Shown here: in pieces, positions 1 through 12,072 of the stretch
How positions within the stretch are numbered: the first letter of the stretch is position 1
Layout: the number at the start of each line of letters is the position of its first letter
DNA from: Pseudomonas sp. NC02
GTDB taxonomy: Bacteria; Pseudomonadota; Gammaproteobacteria; Pseudomonadales; Pseudomonadaceae
NCBI RefSeq assembly: GCF_002874965.1
Contig: NZ_CP025624.1
Coordinates: forward strand, 1-64,000
Direction: 5' to 3'
DNA length: 64,000 nucleotides
Made by a program: the position numbers and the translations under genes
Notes under the pieces: model-generated
Told to the model about the DNA's origin: nothing
The model's database searches: none
The model's input: only the letters and a program-made list of their open reading frames with translations

Positions 1-1521
1 GTGTCAGTGGAACTTTGGCAGCAGTGCGTGGAGCTTTTGCGCGATGAGCTGCCTGCCCAGCAATTCAACACCTGGATCCGTCCGCTACAGGTCGAAGCCG
101 AAGGCGACGAGTTGCGTGTCTACGCACCCAATCGTTTTGTTCTCGACTGGGTCAACGAGAAATACCTGAGCCGCGTTCTCGAATTGCTCGATGAACATGG
201 CAACGGGCTTGCTCCGGTGCTCTCCTTATTAATAGGCAGCAAACGTAGCTCGGCACCTCGTGCTGCGCCGAATGCACCGTTGGCAGCCAGTGCCTCCCAG
301 GCTCAGGCCGCTGCGGCACCTGTTAATAACTCGCCAGCCCCGGTCGCCCAGACGCCTTCGAAATCCTCGTCGCAGAAAAACGCGCCTATAAATGAAGAGC
401 CGTCCCGCGACAGCTTTGACCCAATGGCCGGCGCCAGCTCACAACAGGCCCCGGTTCGTGCCGAACAGCGCACCGTCCAGGTAGAGGGTGCGCTCAAGCA
501 CACCAGCTATCTGAACCGCACGTTCACCTTTGAGAACTTTGTCGAAGGTAAATCCAACCAGCTGGCCCGCGCGGCTGCCTGGCAGGTCGCCGACAATCCC
601 AAGCACGGTTACAACCCGCTCTTCCTTTATGGTGGCGTTGGCTTGGGTAAAACTCACTTGATGCACGCCGTGGGTAACCACCTATTAAAGAAGAACCCGA
701 ATGCCAAGGTCGTGTACCTGCACTCGGAGCGCTTCGTGGCCGATATGGTCAAGGCGTTGCAGCTCAACGCCATCAACGAGTTCAAGCGGTTCTACCGTTC
801 CGTTGATGCCTTGCTGATCGATGACATTCAATTCTTCGCCCGCAAGGAACGTTCCCAGGAAGAGTTTTTCCACACGTTCAACGCGTTGCTCGAAGGTGGC
901 CAGCAGGTCATCCTGACCAGTGACCGTTATCCGAAGGAAATCGAAGGCCTGGAAGAGCGCCTGAAGTCGCGCTTCGGCTGGGGCCTGACCGTAGCGGTAG
1001 AACCGCCGGAGCTTGAAACCCGCGTCGCGATCCTGATGAAAAAGGCCGACCAGGCCAAAGTCGACCTGCCGCACGACGCCGCGTTCTTTATCGCCCAGCG
1101 CATTCGCTCCAACGTGCGTGAACTGGAAGGCGCACTCAAGCGGGTCATCGCTCACTCGCACTTCATGGGTCGTGACATCACCATCGAGCTGATTCGCGAA
1201 TCCCTGAAAGACCTGCTGGCGTTGCAAGACAAGCTGGTGAGTGTGGATAACATCCAGCGCACCGTGGCCGAGTATTACAAGATCAAGATTTCCGACCTGC
1301 TGTCCAAGCGCCGTTCGCGCTCGGTAGCACGTCCCCGCCAGGTAGCGATGGCGCTCTCCAAAGAGCTGACCAACCACAGCCTGCCGGAAATTGGTGATGT
1401 GTTTGGCGGTCGCGACCACACCACGGTCTTGCACGCGTGCCGCAAGATCAACGAACTTAAGGAATCCGACGCGGATATTCGCGAGGACTACAAGAACCTG
1501 CTGCGTACACTGACTACTTGA
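1..1521 (+). CDS. dnaA: Chromosomal replication initiator DnaA
   Basis: The 506-residue protein binds DnaA boxes at oriC and melts the origin. The N-terminal domain I covers about residues 1-80. A long Ala/Pro/Gln-rich linker (about 85-165) is followed by the AAA+ domain, with Walker A GGVGLGKT at 211-218 and Walker B LLIDD at 271-275. The C-terminal helix-turn-helix carries the DnaA signature GGRDHTT at 469-475. The start is GTG at base 1, so the promoter and oriC are outside the window. It is followed after 39 bases by dnaN. Length and motifs are normal for Pseudomonas. Confidence 0.98.
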   Translation: MSVELWQQCVELLRDELPAQQFNTWIRPLQVEAEGDELRVYAPNRFVLDWVNEKYLSRVLELLDEHGNGLAPVLSLLIGSKRSSAPRAAPNAPLAASASQAQAAAAPVNNSPAPVAQTPSKSSSQKNAPINEEPSRDSFDPMAGASSQQAPVRAEQRTVQVEGALKHTSYLNRTFTFENFVEGKSNQLARAAAWQVADNPKHGYNPLFLYGGVGLGKTHLMHAVGNHLLKKNPNAKVVYLHSERFVADMVKALQLNAINEFKRFYRSVDALLIDDIQFFARKERSQEEFFHTFNALLEGGQQVILTSDRYPKEIEGLEERLKSRFGWGLTVAVEPPELETRVAILMKKADQAKVDLPHDAAFFIAQRIRSNVRELEGALKRVIAHSHFMGRDITIELIRESLKDLLALQDKLVSVDNIQRTVAEYYKIKISDLLSKRRSRSVARPRQVAMALSKELTNHSLPEIGDVFGGRDHTTVLHACRKINELKESDADIREDYKNLLRTLTT

Positions 1522-1560
1522 TGAACACCAGCGCAGCTTATTAAGGCAAGGGACTAGACC

Positions 1561-2664
1561 ATGCATTTCACCATTCAACGCGAAGCCCTGTTGAAACCCC
1601 TGCAACTGGTCGCAGGCGTCGTCGAGCGCCGACAGACCTTGCCGGTGCTTTCCAACGTATTGCTGGTTGTCGAAGGCCAGCAATTGTCCTTGACCGGTAC
1701 CGACCTGGAAGTCGAGCTGGTCGGTCGCGTCCAGCTCGAAGAGCCCGCCGAACCCGGCGAGATCACCGTGCCGGCGCGCAAGCTGATGGACATCTGCAAG
1801 AGCCTGCCCAACGACGCGCTGATCGACATCAAGGTTGATGAGCAAAAGCTGGTGGTCAAGGCCGGTCGCAGCCGTTTCACCCTGTCGACCTTGCCGGCCA
1901 ACGACTTCCCGACCGTGGAAGAAGGCCCAGGCTCGCTGACCTGCAGCCTGGAACAAAGCCGACTGCGCCGCTTGATCGAGCGCACCAGTTTCGCCATGGC
2001 CCAGCAGGACGTGCGTTATTACCTTAACGGCATGCTGCTGGAAGTCTCCGAAGGCATCATCCGCGCCGTAGCCACCGACGGTCACCGACTGGCCATGTGC
2101 TCGATGAAGGCCGATATCGGTCAGCCGGATCGCCACCAGGTGATCGTGCCGCGTAAAGGTATTCTGGAACTCGCGCGCCTGCTGACCGAGCCGGATGGCA
2201 ATGTCAGTATCGTGCTGGGCCAGCACCACATCCGCGCGACCACTGGCGAGTTCACCTTCACTTCCAAGCTGGTTGACGGCAAGTTCCCGGATTACGAGCG
2301 CGTTCTGCCAAAAGGCGGCGACAAGCTGGTGATCGGTGATCGTCAGGCCCTGCGTGAAGCGTTCAGCCGTACCGCTATTCTTTCCAACGAGAAATACCGT
2401 GGTATCCGCCTGCAATTGGCCAACGGCCAACTGAAAATCCAGGCGAATAACCCTGAGCAGGAAGAAGCGGAAGAAGAAGTGGGCGTCGACTACAACGGCG
2501 GCAACCTGGAAATCGGCTTCAACGTCAGCTACCTGTTGGACGTGCTGGGCGTGATGACCACTGAACAGGTTCGCCTGATTCTGTCTGACTCCAACAGCAG
2601 CGCCCTGGTACAAGAATCCGACAACGATGACTCGGCTTACGTTGTCATGCCGATGCGCCTGTAA
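1561..2664 (+). CDS. dnaN: DNA polymerase III beta sliding clamp
   Basis: The 367-residue clamp subunit forms a ring that tethers DNA polymerase III to DNA. The translation starts MHFTIQREALLKPLQ and ends VVMPMRL, both typical of the family, and the length matches the usual three-domain clamp. It lies 39 bases after dnaA and 20 bases before recF, in the standard replication operon. Nothing unusual was seen. Confidence 0.98.
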   Translation: MHFTIQREALLKPLQLVAGVVERRQTLPVLSNVLLVVEGQQLSLTGTDLEVELVGRVQLEEPAEPGEITVPARKLMDICKSLPNDALIDIKVDEQKLVVKAGRSRFTLSTLPANDFPTVEEGPGSLTCSLEQSRLRRLIERTSFAMAQQDVRYYLNGMLLEVSEGIIRAVATDGHRLAMCSMKADIGQPDRHQVIVPRKGILELARLLTEPDGNVSIVLGQHHIRATTGEFTFTSKLVDGKFPDYERVLPKGGDKLVIGDRQALREAFSRTAILSNEKYRGIRLQLANGQLKIQANNPEQEEAEEEVGVDYNGGNLEIGFNVSYLLDVLGVMTTEQVRLILSDSNSSALVQESDNDDSAYVVMPMRL

Positions 2665-2684
2665 TCATGTTCAGCAGAAGCTAG

Positions 2685-6216
<3,532 letters not shown>

Positions 6217-6235
6217 TCAGGTTGCAGCGCAAAAA

Positions 6236-6270
6236 CAAAAAAGGCCAACGCTTAGCGTTGGCCTTTTTTA
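6236..6270. terminator. Rho-independent terminator after gyrB, probably bidirectional
   Basis: An 11-bp stem, AAGGCCAACGC paired with GCGTTGGCCTT around a TTA loop, is preceded by an A-run and followed by a T-run. It therefore looks able to end transcription of gyrB (+) and of the convergent response-regulator gene (-). Confidence 0.9.
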
Positions 6271-6297
6271 TGGGCTGGATATGAGCATTTTATAAAT

Positions 6298-6311
6298 GCT
6301 CCACGTGGAAC
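6298..6311. promoter_or_regulatory. parS: parS-like site, one mismatch
   Basis: GCTCCACGTGGAAC differs from the parS palindrome only at the second base. It lies between the gyrB terminator and the stop codon of the response regulator, 2.5 kb from the second perfect site. Third member of the cluster. Confidence 0.7.
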
Positions 6312-6314
6312 ATC

Positions 6315-7037
6315 TCAGTCCTCGGAAGCCGCCGTCACACTCTCCAACCGATATCCGTACCCATAGATCGTCAGCAACTGCCAACCCCGATCCGCCGTCA
6401 GCCCGAGCTTATTCCGCAGCCGATAAATATGCGTATCCAGCGGCCGCGACGACACCATCTCCTCATGGGTCCAGAACCGTTCATACAGGTACTCTCGAGA
6501 CAGCGGCCGCGCCAGGTTCTCAAACAGGCACCGCGCCAGGCGGTATTCGCGCTCCGTCAGGCTGATGGGTTTTCCCGCCCTGCTCACCGTGAGTTCAGCA
6601 TCATCAAAGGTCAGGTCATTGAAGGTATGCACCTCACTGGCTGCAGACTTCTGCAACCCGTGGCGACGCAGAACGGCATTCACCCGAGCCTTAAGCTCAT
6701 TGGGACGAAACGGCTTGCTGACGTAATCATCTGCACCACTGTTCAGCGCCTGGACGATATCGCTCTCGGCATCGCGGCTGGTAAGCATGATGGCGGCTGG
6801 CGGCGCTTCCATGTGCTCGCGGGTCCAGCGCAGCAATGCCAGGCCACTGAGGTCGGGCAGTTGCCAGTCAAGGATCAGCAAGTCGAAGGTCTCGCGGCGC
6901 AGTTGTCGCAGCAGGTCTTCTCCACGCTCGAAGCAGTGCAGGGTCCATGGCTGATCCGCAGCGCTGGGGATTTGTCGCAGTGTCTGTTCCACCCGCCGCA
7001 GTTCAGCAGGTTCGTCATCCAATATTGCGACACGCAT
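6315..7037 (-). CDS. OmpR/PhoB-family response regulator
   Basis: The 240-residue protein has a receiver domain (about 1-120) with acidic residues D7 and D8, phospho-acceptor D57 in LLILDWQLPD, T86 and K108. A winged-helix DNA-binding domain follows (about 140-235), with TEREYRL and the recognition-helix region SSRPLDTHIYRLRNKLG. It is convergent to gyrB and divergent from the FecR and histidine-kinase genes at 7732-11037. It is the only response regulator near that kinase, so I infer they form a two-component pair. I do not recognise a named orthologue. Confidence 0.9.
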   Translation of the reverse strand: MRVAILDDEPAELRRVEQTLRQIPSAADQPWTLHCFERGEDLLRQLRRETFDLLILDWQLPDLSGLALLRWTREHMEAPPAAIMLTSRDAESDIVQALNSGADDYVSKPFRPNELKARVNAVLRRHGLQKSAASEVHTFNDLTFDDAELTVSRAGKPISLTEREYRLARCLFENLARPLSREYLYERFWTHEEMVSSRPLDTHIYRLRNKLGLTADRGWQLLTIYGYGYRLESVTAASED

Positions 7038-7073
7038 GGCAGGGTCCTTTCTTATTGAAGAATGCGGGCATCG

Positions 7074-7084
7074 AATCTGAACAA
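7074..7084. repeat. Repeated 11-mer upstream of the response regulator
   Basis: AATCTGAACAA lies 37 bases upstream of the response-regulator start and recurs at 7472-7482 upstream of the FecR gene. Candidate regulator-binding half-site shared by the two divergent units; the function is inference. Confidence 0.35.
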
Positions 7085-7210
7085 TTATGGCCAGATTCTC
7101 AGGCCCTCTGAATCTCTCGGTACGCTGATATCAAATGGCCGCAAGCCATTGGAAATCGTCAACACCCAAGCTGGGAAGATACCGGCTCGAGACCTTCAGG
7201 AAAAGGATCA

Positions 7211-7462
7211 ATGGCAATCTGGTTTTATGCTGTTTCGAGACGTATGGCCGTTCTGGGGAAGGTTGATGTATGGGGAAGACTGGTATTGGTGGTGATGGTT
7301 GCTACGCTGGGCACGGAAACGGTCGGGGCCAATAAGCCGGCGATACCTATGCCGTTCGAGGAACGGCAGACTTTGAGTGAGCCCGGCAATGGCATGGGCT
7401 TCGCCCGTTCACCGTTTCAGCAACTCAGCGAACAGCAGCAGACCCAACGTTGGGTATTTTAA
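7211..7462 (+). CDS. Small secreted or membrane-anchored hypothetical protein
   Basis: The 83-residue ORF is not recognised. It contains one hydrophobic segment, RLVLVVMVATLGTETVGA (about residues 23-40), that reads like a signal peptide or anchor. A short polar tail of about 43 residues rich in Glu, Gln and Pro follows. AGGAAAAGG lies just upstream of the ATG as a possible ribosome binding site. An internal in-frame ATG at 7244 would place the hydrophobic segment closer to the N terminus and may be the true start. It lies between the response regulator and fecR-like genes, reading toward the latter, so a role in the same system is possible. It could also be a chance ORF. Confidence 0.45.
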   Translation: MAIWFYAVSRRMAVLGKVDVWGRLVLVVMVATLGTETVGANKPAIPMPFEERQTLSEPGNGMGFARSPFQQLSEQQQTQRWVF

Positions 7463-7471
7463 GTACCCGCA

Positions 7472-7482
7472 AATCTGAACAA
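7472..7482. repeat. Repeated 11-mer upstream of the FecR-domain gene
   Basis: Second copy of AATCTGAACAA (see 7074-7084). It directly precedes a plausible promoter at 7485-7513. Confidence 0.35.
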
Positions 7483-7484
7483 AT

Positions 7485-7513
7485 GTTGCGAATCGGTCCG
7501 ATGCACCTATGTT
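7485..7513 (+). promoter_or_regulatory. Candidate sigma-70 promoter for the FecR/kinase operon
   Basis: TTGCGA and TATGTT separated by 17 bases each match four of six consensus bases. Transcription from here would give a leader of about 210 bases before the FecR start codon, containing the stem-loops at 7536-7588 and 7634-7664. Weak evidence by itself. Confidence 0.35.
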
Positions 7514-7535
7514 GTAGGTAAATTCGCTCTCGCTG

Positions 7536-7588
7536 GATGACACACGGATTGGAGCGACGGAAGTGCTCCGACACAGGGACGTGTCATC
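7536..7588 (+). other. Nested stem-loop in the leader of the FecR-domain gene
   Basis: A perfect 8-bp outer stem (GATGACAC at 7536-7543 with GTGTCATC at 7581-7588) encloses a 7-bp inner stem (TTGGAGC at 7549-7555 with GCTCCGA at 7565-7571, one G-U pair) with a 9-base loop. No T-run follows, so it is not a simple terminator. It may be an RNA control element or, as DNA, an inverted repeat bound by protein. No known riboswitch class was recognised. The rest of the gene-free stretch 7463-7731 shows only the short hairpins at 7634-7664. Confidence 0.45.
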
Positions 7589-7633
7589 TTCTGCAATGGA
7601 TCTCACGCTCCCAGATATTTCGGCTATCGACTG

Positions 7634-7664
7634 GATACCTCATCGAGTATCGTAGACGGTACTC
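7634..7664 (+). other. Two mutually exclusive short hairpins upstream of the FecR gene
   Basis: GATAC (7634-7638) can pair with GTATC (7647-7651). GAGTA (7645-7649), which overlaps that right arm, can instead pair with TACTC (7660-7664). Alternative pairings of this kind occur in attenuators, but five-base stems also arise by chance. Confidence 0.25.
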
Positions 7665-7731
7665 AAGGTCTTCCCGCTGCAAGACGCTGCCTGAAAGTGC
7701 TTTCTGATGACCCATTAGAACTAGAATCTTG

Positions 7732-8727
7732 ATGAGCGCCATGACCTTTTTCCCTTGCCGATTCCGCTCTGCCGCTTCTACGCTGTTGAGTTCGGGCCTG
7801 ATCGTTACGCTTGGCGTAGTGAGTCTTCCGGCCTTGGCACGCCCTGCCCCTCCCCGTGCACCCTATATCGACGACAACCGGATGTGCCGCGCGCAACCGC
7901 TTCCGGCAGTGGTGCAGCACCTCACGGGCGAAGCCTGGAAACTGGATGCCAAGGGTGTGTCCACGGCTCTGGAAGAAGGCATGTTCATCGATGAACAAGA
8001 AAGCGTGAAAACCTCATCGGGCGCATTTGTCAGCCTGTTGCTGGGGGACGGCTCGCGGATTGTCTTGCCCTCCAGCTCCCAGGTCCGATTGCATCTGGTC
8101 GAGGAGCAATCCATTCCCCAGGTGATTCTTGAAGAAGGTCAGGTCGAGGCTTACGTGATCAAGCGTGCCAGCGACTATGACCGTTTCCAGATCATGACCC
8201 CGGTGGGCGTTCTGGGGGTACGCGGCACGCATTTCCGTGTACGTAACGATGGCGAACAATCGCTGGTGGAAGTACTCAACGGGCAAGTGGCGGTCAATCG
8301 TGATGACGCTCCACCGAGCCCGCGCCCTATCAAGAAGAAGCCCATTACCGGTCCAGTCTCTGGTGAAGTAAAGGTTGGTGCGCGGCAGGGCCTGGCCTTC
8401 AAGAAACAAGGCGAACTCAAACCCGTGGAACTGCTTGATGCGCCACGGTTGGTCGGCCAGGACGGCCAAAAGGGCGATGCGCCTGTCTGGACCCTGTTCC
8501 TGCGGCCATTGGCCGGGGCCCAACGCTACCGGGCCCAGGTCGCGACCGATAAGGAGTTTCTGAACATCAAGCAGGAAAACTTCTCCGACAAGCCGCAAAT
8601 GCGCTTCACTGGGCTGAAAGCATCGTTCTATCACGTTCGCTTGTCGGCATATGATGAACACGGGCTTGAGGGAGAAACCGGGGTTTATGACATTTTCTAT
8701 TACCCACCCGCGAACCGCGTGCAGTAG
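7732..8727 (+). CDS. Periplasmic FecR-domain protein
   Basis: The 331-residue protein has an N-terminal signal peptide (hydrophobic to about residue 36, ending SLPALA). A FecR-type domain follows (about 80-190), recognisable from SSGAFVSLLLGDGSRIVLPSSSQVRL and MTPVGVLGVRGTHFRVR. The C-terminal part (about 250-325) looks like a fibronectin-type or beta-sandwich region. It has no anti-sigma segment or second membrane helix, so it is not a classic FecR anti-sigma regulator. The CHASE2 kinase starts 18 bases downstream, so the two are likely co-transcribed. FecR-domain proteins next to CHASE2 signalling proteins recur in Proteobacteria, which suggests a periplasmic partner for the kinase sensor. 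A TTG one codon earlier is possible as start. Confidence 0.85.
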   Translation: MSAMTFFPCRFRSAASTLLSSGLIVTLGVVSLPALARPAPPRAPYIDDNRMCRAQPLPAVVQHLTGEAWKLDAKGVSTALEEGMFIDEQESVKTSSGAFVSLLLGDGSRIVLPSSSQVRLHLVEEQSIPQVILEEGQVEAYVIKRASDYDRFQIMTPVGVLGVRGTHFRVRNDGEQSLVEVLNGQVAVNRDDAPPSPRPIKKKPITGPVSGEVKVGARQGLAFKKQGELKPVELLDAPRLVGQDGQKGDAPVWTLFLRPLAGAQRYRAQVATDKEFLNIKQENFSDKPQMRFTGLKASFYHVRLSAYDEHGLEGETGVYDIFYYPPANRVQ

Positions 8728-8745
8728 TGCCCTGGACGCGAGCCG

Positions 8746-11037
8746 GTGAGGCTGTGGCACAGGGCTGAAAAGCGCCAACCGACTCAGGCTCAGCGGCTGT
8801 TCAATGGCCTGGTGCGCGAATGGCTGTGGGTCAGCCTGTTGCTATTACCCATCACGGCCTTCCTGTCCCTGAGCCCTGGCCTGGCCCTCAATAACCTGCT
8901 GTATGACAGCCTCCGCCGGCTGGCGCCTTTATCGGTGGATCCACGCATCCTGCTGGTAACGATCGACGACCGAAGTCTGAAGGAACTTGGCCAATGGCCG
9001 TGGTCCCGACGTGTGCATGCCGACCTGCTTGATCGGCTGAGCGCCGCCAAGCCTGCCGGCATCCTGTTTGATGTGATCTTCAGCGAGCCCGCCCGGGAGC
9101 CAGCCAATGACCTGCGCTTGGCCGAGGCTATGTGCAACGCTGGCAACGTCCTGTTGCCTTTGATTCGTGAAGGCTCGCCACGCTACGGCCAGCCTGTGGC
9201 GCAAATCCTGCCCGTGTTGCCCTTGCGTGATTGTGCCCGTAGCGTCGGCCATATCAACGTGGAAGCGGACAGCGACGGCATCGTTCGAAGCCTGTATTTG
9301 CGTGAAGGTCCACCCGGTAATTTGACACCGCAGTTAGCTTGGCTGGCGTTTGAACTGAGCGGCCAGCCATCCGGAATGCCAGGCGCACCTGGTCCGTCGG
9401 AAAGCTCCAGCTGGCAGCGGGAAAATGCCATTCGAATTCCTTTTATTGCCAGTCATGCTGGCTTTCCCAGCGTGCCGTATATCAGTGTCTTGCGCGGGGA
9501 GGTGCCATCCGAGTTGCTGCGCGACCGCTTGATCCTGATTGGCGCTACGGCACCGGGCATGGGCGACCGTTATGTCACGCCGCTTTCGGCCAGTGTCGGC
9601 ACCACCCCGGGCGTGGAGATCCAGGCAAATATTCTCAATGGCTTGCTGCAAGGGCGCAGTATTGTCGATCTGCCCGTGTGGATGGCGACGCTACTGGCCA
9701 CCGCGATGGTCGCGGTGCTGTTGGGCCTTCTGCTATTTCGCCCGCGTTATGCACTGTGGCTGACCCTCGGTTGCATGGGGGCTGCGCTTCTGGGTTCATG
9801 GGGCCTGTTGCGCCTGGGCCATTGGTGGTCGCCGGCAGCAAGTCTGATTGGCATGCTGCTCAGCTACCTGATCTGGAACTGGCGGCGCCTGAGCGTGATC
9901 CTGGCCTACTTTGGCTGGGAACTGGCACGCCTGGACAACGAACCCAAAGTGCTCCCGGAGCGCCGTCGAGCGCCCGCCAGCCAGGGTGATGTATTGCAGG
10001 GACGAATCTTCGCCCTCGAACAAGCGGTCAGCCGTACCCGGGACACTCGTCGCTTCATGGCCGATGGGCTGGAATGTTTGCCTGTAGCAACCTTGATTAC
10101 CGATCCCAAGGGCAACGTCCTGCTGGCCAATCGAATTGCCCGCGATGTGTTCGGCAATGAATTGGTGGCCGAAAACCTCTTGGATCAGCTCGCCACATTA
10201 GGTTATCCACCGCTGCAGGACGGTGTTCGCCCTGCCCTGTCGACGCTGGAGATTGTCGAGTTCCGCGACACCCTTGACCGCAGCCTGCGCCTCGACCTGG
10301 CGCCGCTGCTGCCCGCAGACGGTGACGTGGCCCTGGGCTGGCTGCTGAGCCTCACAGACCTGAGCATTGAGCGTGATGCCCAGCAGCAACGGGAGACCCT
10401 GCTGCGCTTTCTGTCCCATGACTTGCGTGCGCCGCATTCGGCGATCCTGGCCCTGTTGGATGTTCAGGACACCGCCGCGCCGATATTTGCGCAGATCGAA
10501 CAACAAGTCCGCCGTGCCCTGAACCTGACCGAATCATTCGTGCAGCTGGCGAAAGCCGAATCCGATGGCTACCAATTCCAGCCCAGCCTGTTCGCCATGT
10601 TGGTGCTCGACGCATTTGATCAAGTCGCAGTGCACGCCCAGTTGAAAGGCATTCGCCTGGTCCATCACCTGGATGAAGACGGCGAAGAAACGGTGTGGGC
10701 AGACCAATCGCTGCTGACCCGAGCCTTGTTCAACCTGTTGGAAAATGCGGTGAAATACAGCCCATCGGGCACCACCGTTACGTTAAGCCTGACCAGCCAT
10801 GAAGACGCTTTGCAGTGCCGTATCAGCGACCAGGGGCGAGGAATCTCCCCGCAGGATTTGCCCGAACTCTTCGCTCAATACCGGCGCTTCGCCTCGGCTC
10901 AGGGCAGTGAAGGATTGGGGTTGGGGCTGACCATGGTCAAGGCCGTCGTGGATCGTCACGGTGGGAGAATTCGCTGCGAGAGCGAGGTGGATAAAGGTAC
11001 GACCTTCATCCTTCAACTGCCATTGTGGCGAGACTGA
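8746..11037 (+). CDS. CHASE2-domain sensor histidine kinase
   Basis: The 763-residue kinase starts at GTG. A first membrane helix (about 24-46) leads to a large extracytoplasmic CHASE2 domain (about 45-310; DPRILLVTIDDRSLKELGQWPW, GVEIQANILNGLL). Three closely spaced membrane helices (about 311-382), a PAS-like segment (about 435-540), a HisKA domain with the H-box FLSHDLRAP (phospho-acceptor His558), and a HATPase domain with N-box LLENAVKY (Asn667), DQGRGIS and GLGLGLTMVK follow. All catalytic motifs look intact. The likely partner regulator is the divergent OmpR-type gene at 6315. The ligand is unknown; the adjacent periplasmic FecR-domain protein is a candidate sensor partner. Confidence 0.92.
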   Translation: MRLWHRAEKRQPTQAQRLFNGLVREWLWVSLLLLPITAFLSLSPGLALNNLLYDSLRRLAPLSVDPRILLVTIDDRSLKELGQWPWSRRVHADLLDRLSAAKPAGILFDVIFSEPAREPANDLRLAEAMCNAGNVLLPLIREGSPRYGQPVAQILPVLPLRDCARSVGHINVEADSDGIVRSLYLREGPPGNLTPQLAWLAFELSGQPSGMPGAPGPSESSSWQRENAIRIPFIASHAGFPSVPYISVLRGEVPSELLRDRLILIGATAPGMGDRYVTPLSASVGTTPGVEIQANILNGLLQGRSIVDLPVWMATLLATAMVAVLLGLLLFRPRYALWLTLGCMGAALLGSWGLLRLGHWWSPAASLIGMLLSYLIWNWRRLSVILAYFGWELARLDNEPKVLPERRRAPASQGDVLQGRIFALEQAVSRTRDTRRFMADGLECLPVATLITDPKGNVLLANRIARDVFGNELVAENLLDQLATLGYPPLQDGVRPALSTLEIVEFRDTLDRSLRLDLAPLLPADGDVALGWLLSLTDLSIERDAQQQRETLLRFLSHDLRAPHSAILALLDVQDTAAPIFAQIEQQVRRALNLTESFVQLAKAESDGYQFQPSLFAMLVLDAFDQVAVHAQLKGIRLVHHLDEDGEETVWADQSLLTRALFNLLENAVKYSPSGTTVTLSLTSHEDALQCRISDQGRGISPQDLPELFAQYRRFASAQGSEGLGLGLTMVKAVVDRHGGRIRCESEVDKGTTFILQLPLWRD

Positions 11038-11060
11038 ATCGCGGCTTTTCACCTGTGCAT

Positions 11061-11090
11061 AAAAAACCGGTCTCAAGGACCGGTTTTTTA
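11061..11090. terminator. Rho-independent terminator after the CHASE2 kinase gene
   Basis: ACCGGTC and GACCGGT pair around a short TCAAG loop, with six A on the left and six T on the right, 24 bases after the kinase stop codon. The symmetry could also stop leftward transcription from plsC. Confidence 0.88.
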
Positions 11091-11203
11091 ATGCGGAAAA
11101 AACTTATGCACCTTTTCCGCCGTTTTATGAGCTTGGGAAATATGTAAGTAAATCAGCAGCCTATAAGCTAAAAAGCGCAATTCGCCAACAAACCGTACAC
11201 AGG

Positions 11204-11212
11204 TTATCCACA
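11204..11212 (+). other. Perfect DnaA-box 9-mer in an intergenic region
   Basis: TTATCCACA lies in the AT-rich spacer between the convergent kinase and plsC genes. A single box proves little; the same 9-mer also occurs inside several genes of the window. Confidence 0.4.
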
Positions 11213-11217
11213 GAAAC

Positions 11218-11988
11218 TCAAATCACCGGCGTGTCGACCACAACCGGCTCCGGCGGCAACGAACCCATGGCTCTTTGTTGCGCTTCATTCCATGCCTGGG
11301 CACGGTCGTTCAGCGCTGCAATGGCACGTGGGCCTTCGCCCTCGGCATACATGGGCTCGCCAATGATTACAGTGATGGTGCCTTCACGCTTGGCCCAGCC
11401 GGTCTTTGGCCAGAACTTGCCGGCATTGTGGGCAACTGGCAGCACCGGCAGCCCGGCGTTCACCGCCAGGGCCGTACCGCCACGTGAGAACTTGCCCACA
11501 GTGCCGTAGGGCACGCGTGTGCCTTCAGGGAAGATCAGCACCCAAACCCCATCCTTCAACAGCTCATCGCCCTTCTTGGCCACATGCTTGAGTGCGGCCT
11601 TGGGGTTGTCGCGGTCGATGGCGATCGGTCGCAGCATGGCCATGGCCCAGCCGAAGAATGGTACGTACAGCAGCTCACGCTTGAGCACCTGGCTCAGGGG
11701 CGAGAAATACGCAGACAGGAAAAAGGTTTCCCAGGTGCTCTGGTGGTTCGACAGAATCACACAAGGCTGGTCCGGGACGTTTTCGGCGCCCCTGATCTCG
11801 AAACGAATGTTCAGGAACACCTTGGTCAACCACAGCGCGCAGTTGCACCAAAAGACGTTGATGAAACGATAGCGCGCCTTGAACGGCAGGAAAGGCGCGA
11901 TAAAAAAGCTCAGGGTGCACCAGAGAAAAGAGCTGGTGCCCAACAGCAGGTAAAAGAAGAAGGTTCTGATGGCCTGCAAAATCGACAT
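11218..11988 (-). CDS. plsC: 1-acyl-sn-glycerol-3-phosphate acyltransferase
   Basis: The 256-residue membrane enzyme should acylate lysophosphatidate to phosphatidate in phospholipid synthesis. The acyltransferase motif I is SNHQSTWET (His82, with Glu87 in the usual acidic position). Motif III is FPEGTR at 153-158. The N terminus (about 8-35) is hydrophobic. It is leftward, 84 bases downstream of gmhB. This gene follows gyrB directly in some pseudomonads as I remember; here the FecR/kinase island intervenes. Confidence 0.9.
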   Translation of the reverse strand: MSILQAIRTFFFYLLLGTSSFLWCTLSFFIAPFLPFKARYRFINVFWCNCALWLTKVFLNIRFEIRGAENVPDQPCVILSNHQSTWETFFLSAYFSPLSQVLKRELLYVPFFGWAMAMLRPIAIDRDNPKAALKHVAKKGDELLKDGVWVLIFPEGTRVPYGTVGKFSRGGTALAVNAGLPVLPVAHNAGKFWPKTGWAKREGTITVIIGEPMYAEGEGPRAIAALNDRAQAWNEAQQRAMGSLPPEPVVVDTPVI

Positions 11989-12072
11989 GGCGGCATTTAC
12001 CGTTGCGGGACAACGCCCGCCTGTTAAAAGCGCGCTCCCGAACAGTCCTTGGTCAGGAAGTCAGAAGGGCTG

